This document shows positions 48,056 to 60,000 of a DNA stretch of 64,000 bases, in pieces. This DNA is from Hyalella azteca (lineage: Eukaryota; Arthropoda; Malacostraca; Amphipoda; Hyalellidae): positions 188,611 to 252,610 of the forward strand of contig NW_025946787.1 in the NCBI RefSeq assembly GCF_000764305.2, given 5' to 3'. Below the pieces are notes generated by a model, which saw only the letters and a program-made list of their open reading frames with translations, had not been told where the DNA came from and made no database searches. Within the stretch, counting starts at the first letter, position 1, and every line of letters starts with the position of its first letter. Made by a program: the position numbers and the translations under genes.

Positions 48056-51000
48056 CTGCAAGACATGAACAGGTTTTAATAATAAATAAAAATGAGATGA
48101 GCTAAACTTTACACTAATAATAGTGATTACCTTCCGGCGATACCTACAATGAGTTAAAACATACATGTGATGAACATAATCATCAGTTACTTTTTCGAGG
48201 CTACTACCAAAAAGCCGAATAGAGACCCAGCTTTAGGTAAAGTTAAAAGATCACTAAGTAAAGAATGTCTGTCAAAGTTTTCAACCCCTACATAAATTAT
48301 CGACAATTCTATAGTCAAAGACCCTAACTCACCAGCGTGCGACCAACTGACGGCGACGAGTCGATGAGAGGAACGCGTGCCAGCAGCTTGAAGATTCTGG
48401 CAGCGGCGACTTTTCCTTTGGCGTAGTTGGGGGCGAAGGCGACGGCCTGACCAACCATCATCGTGCCCAAGATGAGCGCCTCTGCGACCCTGCCCAGGAC
48501 GAGTTAAGTGTAAGACGTGAAATAATTATCGTAGAGATTTTAGACGAATTCGGGATCCTCGAATAACTGAAAATTACCGTTTAAAAAGATTGTTAATTAC
48601 ATGAATATTATTCTAAGGTCATTATTTAATGCGAGCAATTAACCGACGTTAATAAAATTCCACTTTGTGACATTACACGAGTGTTGTTAAGAAATGCAGA
48701 GCCAGAGTATATCACTTTCGATCTTTAAACTTTTCCGATAATGAGAACTATGAGGTCCGATTTTGTTCAGTTACAACCCAAGCTTTATTTTACAACTTAA
48801 GCAGAAGAAAACTTCCGCCACTGCAATATTGATCTCACTTGAAGACGTTTTCATAGGGCATAGTTCCTTTGTCAACGAGGTAACCACCGTAGAACATCAC
48901 CACCGCGTAGGCTACGAAAGGCACGCATTGCGCGAAGCCAAATGCGGCACCTGAAAAAATAATTCGCACTCAACATGATGCAGAATCAGGACACAATTCC
49001 GAAGAATACATAACTCATACAAACTTAAACGAGAAGTTTCACGAAAGTATAAATTGTAATAGAAAAATATAATTTCGAGGAATATAAAAGGCAATAGTAA
49101 ATTGTTTTTATCATACTTGATCCCATTCGACTGATGTTGACATATAAATTTATATACAATAAAAAATTCGAGTAATTTTCATGTTCGCAAACCGAATTTC
49201 ATTCATGATCTTTACTTGTTTCATGCGTGACGGAACTCGAATTTTGCGATATAAATATTTAGAACGTAGTATTGGCTGGACTTGGAAGATTCAACTTCAT
49301 TAGAGGATTCGAGTTTTGATATTATATATTATGTTAGAATATGAATAAATAATGGTTGAATAAGAATATGAATAAATAATGGTTGAATATATTTATTTCA
49401 TGATTAAAATACGGAATCTCGTTCAACTGTGAAAATATTTTGCTAATCCAGCTTATTTAGTTATTAACGTCTTGGGAAGAGACTTGATGTCTAGTAGCTC
49501 CAACGTGATTGGTCGAGTTGCTGGTAGCCTCGCACCGGTGCACGTTTATTCCCCTAGAAAGTCTTGAACGATGGAGAGCTCGGTCTCTTCAGAATTAGTT
49601 TAGGATTATTCGACTATCAACTTGTGATTAGTTTGCCACAGGATCAAAATTATTATAATTTATTGTATTGTATTATATTATCTTCTTTCGTACCTGAATT
49701 ACGAAGCTAGTTGCCAATGACGGAAAACCCTGATTTGGGGGGCGCAAAGCCCCCCGGTTTTACCCCGCGCCTCTACGCGTATTGTGCTTTGCACGAGCTG
49801 TCATTATTCTACTCACAGTACGTGCGATTGTAGAGCGAGGTAAAGTTTTCACTCTCGCAATCCCACAGCCCAAACCTCTGCTCCAATCTCGCTGGAAGTT
49901 TCACCACTATAAGTCGAAATTGAATTTCCAAACAATTTTTGCTCGTGTGACTTTTCGATAAAATGTCGTTTTCTATGCTTTTTTCACAAAAAACGGTGTT
50001 TTTTTCACCCTTTTTCAGAGGGAAATTTTTTCCACGCTCAATATCTCCCACACCGAGCCATAACTTTTCCCCAAACTTTGCAATTTGTAATCTAAAGCGA
50101 ATGAGAGACATTGTTGTGAGATGTGTGTATTATAAAGGAAAAAAGTGTAAAATGAATGAAGAAAAAGAAGGGGGGGTGAGGTGGTGAATAACTGGTTCAT
50201 TTTTTGCGCTGTAAACGAGGTATTGTGGCGAGATTGTTTTAGCGGAGTTACTCCTCGCGAGCAAATTGTGTGTGCTCAGTTTGACTGGGTAGGGGTCCAG
50301 GCGTTTCGAATCGAATTCGAAGAGAGCAAGATCTGGGCTTCCGAGACTCTACCGTAGTTATCTCGTAATGAGATTAACTAGCGGACTAAATACGGCGATG
50401 GTGGAGTTCTTAGCTAGTGCCAGTTGCTGGTAGCGCCATGGTACGGCTAGGTCCTGTGCCGAGCACCACTCGTGTTGTGGGGGCTAATAACCTCCGCACT
50501 GGAGGATATTTGCCAGCGATCTGGTGCAGCTTCTGCCGTACCGTTCCCGCCTCCCGTGTCGGGGGAAATTATACCTTCTACGCTCGCGAGTAATCAGAAT
50601 TTGGCAGTGGATTAGGGCTCGTACCCCTCGTCATTGCAGTTGGTTGTCAGCACTGTGGAGCAGCTCGTACCTGTACCCCTGCTGTCCATTTCTGTGTTCT
50701 TGGCAGTGTATTAGGGCTCGTACCCCATAATAACTGCAGCTGGTTGTCGGTGTCGGCATTGTGGTGCAGCTCGAACCTATAGCCTTTCTATCTGCTTTTG
50801 TGGTTCTCGACAGTGTATTAGGACTCCTCGACGTTGTATCCCTGAACTTGAGATCTTGTCTCCCGGAGCTTCTGGAGTTTTAGCGAATAATAAATTGTGT
50901 GCCCTTGTACAGTGGAATTTATGTATCGCTTGAAAATCGCCAATACACTACGAAAAGTTCCTCGTCTTTATTCCTCCTCTCTCCAACGCAAGGGAATTTA

Positions 51001-54000
51001 GAGCCGGACCAAAGAGCGACTCTTTAGCCCTTGTGTTAAAACCAACACGAAAGTCACCACCAAGTCGGCACGCTCGCTCTAAGTATTTCGACTTCGCGGC
51101 GGTGCTTCCGGTTACACACGAGAAAAGATTTTGAAAGTAATTCGCTGTACAACTAATTTTTTTATAAGTAAGCAATCCGCGGGTTGTCCCAAAATCCCAA
51201 ATCTGACCTCGTAGGTGGGAGTTGCGCAGAGCCAAGCGGTGAGGCTCGTGCAGCGCCTCGGCGTAGCGCTGGCTGAAGTGTTCCTCCTTGTGCAGACTTG
51301 CTACCGTCCGCACGTTGCTGATCGCCTCCATGGCAATCTGACATAAAATAATACCATTATTAACCAGGGACAATACACATGCGACCTTCAACAATGATTA
51401 GATTTCTGGTATAATTTTTACTGTATGGCATTAGCAGTCGTCTGAAAAATCTATACCACTTCATTCAGTTACTTATTGATATCGTAATAACATATTAAAT
51501 ATTATATTCACTGAGACCATTCTTGTCATTCGAATTTTACAACCACTCTATTTTTTTCTAATGAAGCTAGATATTTATTTATAAGCACTCACTTTGCCAG
51601 CGCTTTGCAGGACTTCCGACTCAGTGATGGACTGCCCAGAGAGAATTTTACTCTGAAGATACACAGCCACAAGTACCACGGGGATGAACGGTACGCACAC
51701 GAGACCAAGTCTCCAGTCGTAGTAGAGAGCGAGACCCAAGCTCAGGCCCAAGGTAGTGAGCGCTTGCATGATGGTTCCTAGGCGCGATCCAGTCGCCTGA
51801 ACAAGACGCAAGTTTGCTCATTACGGGAAACTATCGAAAATACGGCTAATTTGGGTGTAAGTCTACTAAAACTATCAGAAGCTCTGAAAAATATAAAAAA
51901 AACTGTACTGTTTGTATTTCTTCATTTTACCTTCGAACATGATTTTTTCTTTATATTAGAAACCAAAATAGTTAGGTTTGGGCATTAAAAACTAGGGAGT
52001 AAAACCCTAACCAAATGAAAAACCAAAGATATTCCTGCGGAAAAATCGGACTTCGGCAGTCTTGAGCTAGCATTATTTCATCTTAACGGTTACAACGCGA
52101 TTGTAATGGTAAGCAGATGCGTGCTCAATAAAATAAATTAAACCTTTCGATTTCACTACATGTTTCTTCGCATCAACCCCCAACTCATGCAGCGTATTTT
52201 GAGGGCACGAAAAGCTAATTTAAAAAGATTCACAGTATAATATCCACTATTTTTATAATGAATGGGATTGAATGCAAGAATAATCATGTTTTTCTTGTGT
52301 ACTCATGTATGAATAGAAAGAATAAAGAGTTCGCGAAGACACTGCCTCACCCCCTGCACTGCAGCGGCGTCGCTAGACAGACGCGAGCACAGCGCGCCCA
52401 CCGAATTCTCATCCATGTCGAACCAGCCGAGCTCTTGGCTGAGCATCTGAGAGAAAGCTCGGCTACGCAGACGCATCGTCAAAATTTCTCCCGACAGAGC
52501 GAAGAAATACGCCTGCAAATTGAGATACAGTTTTCAGGGTTTTTATTTATTGTATAGAAATCACGAGCACTCCAGTCATCCATGGTTATTATTAATGCAA
52601 AATTTTATAATAAGCGAATTTTAGTTAAATCTAAATCGTAAAATTAACTGTTCAGAAGAAGTTCTTCCGAAGAAAGTGGTAGGAGACACACCTGCATGAA
52701 GGTAGAGATGGCAGCGACAATACCGATGCACAAGAACAACAGAGCGTAGAAGTTTGCTTCGGCGCGAGCCTCTGCAGGGTCAGCGATGGACAAAGTCTGA
52801 AGAAATCCACCACTTGTTATAAAACATTCCGTGACAGAGGAAATTATTTCTACTAAAATTATTTCTTTTATTATTCACTTATGGTTGAACTATGCAGAGA
52901 TTCCAGTCAGATAAACCTCTAAATCACCTTTGCGGCAAACGAAAGAGATTTAGAAACCACTCCATTTTTCATTCCATATCCTGGTTCAAAATTCCACTCA
53001 ATATAATATCAATATACTGTATGATAATGCATATGGTATCCAGTATACTCTAAAGATTTCTACACGTTGTACTCAAGAAGGAAGAGTCCTGACAGTTTCT
53101 GTTTAGCCATAATTCCCTAGTCTAGTTAAAAACTTCAGTCAGTAAATGGATTTCAGTCAATATATTTCTTATTATGATGCTGGTATCCTGGATAGTGGAT
53201 ACTTTACATGTCTACCAAAAAAAGTCTCTGATGTAGGGTTTAAAAATCAGATGTCCACCAAAAGTCTCCTATGTAAGGTTTAAAAAAATCGAAAAAAGTC
53301 TTTGCTCAGCCACTATGTGCCACGTACGCCGAGGACGTCGCCGAAAAGGACGGCGTAGAGCGGCGTGCAGCTGCCCATGATGACGGAGCCGACGACGCCC
53401 AGCGTGATCTGCGGCCACTCTGTCTTGTTCGCCTTCAGGATCTCGCGCATCGGGAGAGTCGGAGGCTTTTCTTTCTTCTGTTGCAGGATTATATCGCATT
53501 GTCAACCAAACATTTTGACAAGGTACAGCAACGAAAATCATCTTTTACTTATAAAATAATTATTAGCAGTAAATTGAATCTACACAATTAAATTAGGGAA
53601 ATCCGAAGATTTCAACTCCCATAGATCTTGGTTAGTGCACCTGATTTAATCCATTTTACAGAATTTCAAAATGTTATTTGCATCCTCGATTCGTGCATCA
53701 AAAAGTACTCAAATTACAAGTGTCATTGATCACAGATTTATTTCAAGATTTTTGATACTAAAAACTAATGGAAAGGCCACAAAAACGATGGTAAACGGTG
53801 GTAAACGATTTTTCTCAACAAAGCTCACAGTTCTCGTCTGCTTTAAATTTTCAATCGACTGGTTGCTAGGTTCCATGACCCGATTTCCGTACTTAGGCTT
53901 AAATCTCTTTTGCGTAGATTTGGCTCTTCTTTGATTGTACTCGTATTATTCAAATTATTGCGACGACTTACTTTTTCCAGGGGAGGAGGCGAACGAATGT

Positions 54001-57000
54001 ACACGGAGCCCCGAGAACGACGTTGCGTCCCCCGTGACCGCACTGATACTGCCGAGGATCGACGTTTCCTGAAATAAATCATGAGATTAAGAGAGCGATC
54101 TCAAGAACGTAGGCTATGGAGTAAAAATAGGGGAGTTGGTGTCCACAATCTACAATAGTGATTTTACGAACAAGCCACTCTAGATATGGTTCTCTGGCTG
54201 AAAAGTCATGCTACAAGCCAACATGGAGTGGCTAAATTGAAAATAAATGCATGGAATTATTAAATTTGATTCGAATATTTCACGAGCTATGGTAATATCT
54301 GTGACCTACTTAGAAATGGAGCGCCGTGCGGGCGACATGGCTAGCGAGGCGGTGATGTCGCTGATATCGTCCAGAACGTCGCGGTCCAATTCCGTCGCTG
54401 TTTCATACTCCGACTGCTCGGTAAGATCTTCCTCGAGAGCGCCTGAACAAACGACAACTTTCAATGTTAGAAGCAAGGGCGTCGTCATAGCGAAATTTAG
54501 ATTTCAATATTTGGTTGATTTGTTATTAGAGGAGCGCATAACTCGAGAGTAGAACCATACTTATAAACTTAATGATGAATTTTATCGACATTCGATGTGG
54601 AATAAGAAATTAAACTCTGAAACCTTAAGCTCCCAAATTTAAAGCTGCTCCGTAAGATGCCAAACGAATTTTCAATCAAGTCGATACGAAAAGTAAACTT
54701 TTAATATTCACGTTAGTTTTCGACGTTGAAAGTGATCTAAATTTGGTAAAATCGTCCAATAATTAAACCAAAATAATATAGAAAATTATGAAACAGTATT
54801 TTACAAGTCGCACTTTTTCTTTCACTCGGAGCAAGCTGAGCAGTTACGAGTGAATGATAGAGGCCTCTTTTAGCCATGAGCTCGTCGTGGGTTCCCATCT
54901 CTTCAGCCCTGCCATCCTTGAGGGCCACGATGACGTCAGCAGACCTGATGGTCGTAAGGCGGTGGGCCACAATGATCGTCGTGCGGCCTTGGCGAGCCTG
55001 ATGGATAACAAGAAAACTTTCCTTAAACAATCAAGGAACTTTTCTGGTGCATTACTCATTGAACAATCTACGGTTGACAGAAGTGGGACTACAGGATTAG
55101 CTGCCTGTAGTCGCTGAAGATGCGTAGACCAAGCGTCAGGTCGCAGGCAAGATTAGCGATGTTTCTGGGTCGATTGCCGGCACAAATCATAGATAATTAG
55201 AGGTGCGCTACCTCGTCACTTGGCAGCAAATAAAAGCAGCAATGCCTTCGCAACTGGGAATTTCTGTTAAGTTGGTAATTAATCATATCGTGAAAGTTAG
55301 TACCAAAAAATACAATTCTGAATTGGCGGAACTGACATCCGTGAAAATTGAGGAACCTAATTTCGAAATGGTCTAACAGACATCTATAAAATTCATGGAT
55401 GCATGAATTTATGGAAGGTTTTACCGAAAACTAAATTCAGAGATAGCTTAAAATTAATGCAGCGACTGCGCAGTTTGACCGTGATTGACATCTTGTGAAT
55501 GACATCAACGTACCTTATCAAGAGCATTTTGAACAATAGATTCGCTCTGGTTGTCCAGTGCAGAAGTCGCTTCGTCCAACAGGAGAACTTTGGGCCGCTT
55601 GACCAGAGCTCGAGCGATGGCAAGGCGCTGCTTTTGTCCACCAGACATCTGAGCACCTCGGTCGCCCACTTGAGTCTGGTATTGCTGCACAAGAAACATT
55701 TGATTTATAAACCAATAATCACTAAATGAATGGAAATTATTTCATTACTTTTTTGATGAAGAGGTATTCAAATTTTGCTGGAGTACTGAGCAGCTAAAGG
55801 CTTTCTAAACTTGAAACATCGACGACTTACAGTGCTCCTCCAGCTGAAACATTTACTCTCATTTTCGAAAACGATGGTCAATAGCTTTAAAGTAAAGAAT
55901 CTCGTAATTGATATTCTAAATTCGTCACGTATTTCCTCTGGCCAAACTTTCTTTTTTAAGTTGATAGGCTAGTCAGAGGCTATACTTTTCTTTCATTCAT
56001 GTATCGACTACAGCCGCACAGCTTGCTGTTCTTCATTCGTAACCTAACTAAAGCTTCAATATCACTACATATTGAAGTAGTCTCCATATCGTCTTTTCGT
56101 CCCGAGCACGAAAAGTTTCTCAACAGTATTACTGGCGGCAGAGTTGATTCTGCCTATTTAGGCGATCCAATGCAGTAGGGGCAAAATATTTCTTAATTAA
56201 CTACGAATGACTTAATAAAACGTTTCTCAGCTTTAATTGTATCAGTCAAGTTGCAATAAATTACTTGGAGCTCCAGCAGAAGCACAATACATAGCTTGCG
56301 TTTATGGCGATGCTCACTTGAACGAAGTCAAAGACTGAAGCGAACGTTTTAAAAAGTTCAAATTCTCTGATTTGTAAAACATTCTAAGTCAATATCCCGC
56401 TTGACAATACCTGTGGAAGTTTCATGACGAAATCATGAGCATTGGCCTGCTTGGCGGCAGCGACGACGTCCTCGAAGGAGATTCCGTCTCTGCCGTAGCG
56501 GATGTTCTCCTCGATGGTCGTGGCGAAGAGTACGGGCTCCTGGCCGACTACGCCGATCTGGTCGCGCAGCCAGCCGATGTTCAGCGAGCGCACATCAACT
56601 GAGTCCAGAGTTACCTGAAGAAAGCGAGAACTTTCCTCTTGAGTGTTATGGTAGAACAAAAGGATTTTACATAGAACAGAACTATTATATAGAGAAAAAA
56701 AGCTATTTTGCGAATAAAAAAACAATTTTACCAAGAAAACAACTATTTTACCAAAAAGCTATTTTGCGAAGAACAGAGCTATTTTACAAAGAAAAGCTAC
56801 TTTAAGAACTACTTTCAACTTAGTCGCAAGGAAATAATGAACCTTCTTTGTACAAAAAAGGAGGAAGTGCTGCAAACTTTAAAAATAAAAGCGTAGAATT
56901 TTTCATCTTAATTTTGCAATCTGGAGAGAACAATGAAGCGTCTCGCTCAATAACGTCTCAATTTTCTTGGTATGTCTTTATAGGTATAAATTTTACACAA

Positions 57001-60000
57001 GGTAAGAAGTGCTCGAACGTCGTGCCAAAAATAACAACATGACACATAACTCATCGGATTCGTGTTATCGCACCTCTCCTTGTCTGGGATCGTAGAAGCG
57101 CTGCAGCAGCTGAATGCACGTGGATTTCCCGCAGCCCGAGGAGCCCACGAGGGCGACGGTCTCGCCAGGCTGAATGCGCAGCGACAGGCCCTGTAGCACC
57201 GGCACGTCGCTCCGGGACGGATACTCGAAGTGAACACGCCGAAATTCTGCAAAAAATTAAAAACTCAACTTAATATTTACGATTATTCAGAATTAAGGCT
57301 CATTTTTTTCTTCCTTACCATAATTTTAATTTTCGAATGATACGTCACACATAAGACAAACATTTCTTTATTAACTCCACGCTATTACAAAAAAGCGCCG
57401 GGAAAATTACCTAGACATATTTAAGACATATGTCTCATACATGTACACACACTACCTTTATTATGGATTTCCCAGTATAATTACATATTTTAAATATTAC
57501 TCGGGGTATAACTTACCAATGTTTCCGTGAACCTCATTTGGTCTGAGGCCGTCTTCAGACATGGGGTCGATGGCAGAGGGGCGCTCGAGGATGTCATACA
57601 CGTTGGCAGCAGCACCGCGGGCGATGTTGAAAGCTTCCACAAATGGGGCAACTTGACCCATGTTCAGTGCGCCAACGAGGACACTGAAGAAAACCTGCAA
57701 CGGGAAACTAAACTTTATTCTCATCTAGCAATGTCACCAAGCTTGTGAAAAAAGTTGTCACAAGCAAATTGAGAATATCATGCGAAAGTAAAACAACGCT
57801 GCAGCACACCTGATATTCGATCTGAAGAAAAAGTTTATCAATAGGATACCTACAAAAAAATTAATATTTCATGACGAGATCTCACCACAATAAGTACGGC
57901 AGGATCGTAATCGCCGTCGTTGGGGTATCGGGAATCAAGGATGAGTCCTGTGCCATACCAGAAGGCGATGGAGTAGGACGCGTAAATGATGAGCCACACC
58001 AGACCCAGGCTGATGCCCGAGAACATGCCGCGTCTTACGCCAGCGTTGCGAGCGTGTACCAAGTTAGATTCGTACCTGCCAAGTTATATACAGTTTCTCA
58101 ACTCTTGCTCGGCATTCGAATGCGGTCGATTTGAGTAAACAATTGATATCTATAGGGTTAAATTTACATTCATTCCTCCCAAGGTATACCTAACAAATTT
58201 TAGAACAAAATAGTTACATTCGTACCTGCCACGTTTCAGCTTCTCAACCTTTGGTCATCGTTCACGTGAATGTAAATACAGTAATCTATCCACATTTGAA
58301 AGATGAAATTTACAGTCATTCAGCGTGTCCGAAAGTAATTTGTGGATACAGATCCTCATGTGTTTACCAGCAGACCTAGTTAGCTATGGGTCCACTCTGT
58401 CACTGAGAGCTTGCCGCAGACGCTGGGCCGACAGCTTATACAGCATATGTCACGAGGACAAGAACCCGGTGAACGGAGGTACGAAGTCTATAAATGGGCT
58501 GGTAACCTTGGTAAGGCCCCCCCAGAAGCAGAGCAGTAGCTCTAACTGGCGTTAGAGCTACTCCTGTGTCTTATCTATCACACATAACCACACCGTATCA
58601 AGATTAGTTCTCTAGACAGATGGTATCTTACGTATCCCTCACGCACTTAGTCAACGAATCCCTGTCCTCAGGTTCAGGTAGAGATAGGTATATATTAAGT
58701 CAGGTGGCGCTTAATACAGCGCCTGACAATTTCATACTGAATAAACCGATTTTAGGACATGAAAAAGTAATATAGAACACAATCACTGATCAAACTTGAA
58801 GAAGTAATAAACAAGAGTTTTTACCTTTTAACCTCTTTAGTTTCCCCACCAAAAGCTAGGACAGTCTTGATACCCGATAGAACTTCTTCAGCTATACTGC
58901 CAGCCTTGGCATACTCTGCCATCTCCTGAGTCGTGAGTGACGACTGGATCTGCACATCAGTATAAAAACCGAAAACTATGAATAGGCAAATATATATCTT
59001 GTTGAACTTTACACAATTAGAGGCGAATTTACAGTCGGTGTACAATTTCTTGAAAATGTTCATGTAAACAAACGGTCCAACATAGTTACTGCATCAAATT
59101 TAAAAGTAGGCCTAATCATTTTACGATTCCGCGGATCTCTGTTTTAAACAACATTTAGCAAAGCACGTAACGGTTTTACTTAGCAGTTTCACAAACAGAG
59201 CGTGTAACAAGAAATAATTCGAATTAAGTATAGGTGCTTATACACGAGGCGAATAGTTGCGTCGAATAGTCGACGCAACTAAAATTTGTGACGATTGACG
59301 TGTTCAGAGGCAACTAGCTGGTGCATTGCACGCAGAGCAACTCGAGTTATTTTGAAGCAGTCGAGTCACTCGAGTGTGCCCACTAGACCCGGCCTTCATA
59401 CTGAGCAGTGAGCACGGCCACAGCCGCGTCGCTCTCTCTTGCCCACTGTCTGTAGCGCGCATAGCTGTCGAGCTCTCGCTTGCCTCCACCGTGCACACCC
59501 TTACTCGACAACTCCCAACGTCGCACTGGCGCTGGCGCACTGTATTGAAAAGTAAACACTCTCCTCGTGTATAGGCTCTCAGCCTGCAAAACTGTAGTCG
59601 ACGCAACTAATCGCCCCATGTATAAGCACCTTATACGATGAAAGCAATTCACCATTAACAAAATTTCAGCCGATGATGATTGTATTTTAGTAAACGCACC
59701 AAATGAATATCTTCATAAAACGAAAATATGGCTTCTCTATTCGTAAGTTAAGACTAACCTTTGATATAAGTCCTGTGGTGATGGCTAGCAGAGGGAACAC
59801 CGACATGATCACAAGGGTCAGCTCCCAGCCGTGCACGAAGGCATTAATCACATTCGCTATGAAAGTCACAAAGAAGAACACAAACATGCCCACTTTCTCT
59901 CCCATGCCTTCCTGTAGCTTGTTTAGATCTCTGTAGAATGAAGACAATTTTTCGGTATAATTTTGGAAACAATGAATTGCACAAAATTTCATTACGAAAG

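Noticed and set aside
59304..59661. Minus-strand open frames in ABCB-B intron 7
   Set aside because: Span the interior of the 59233-59630 MITE and have no splice role.
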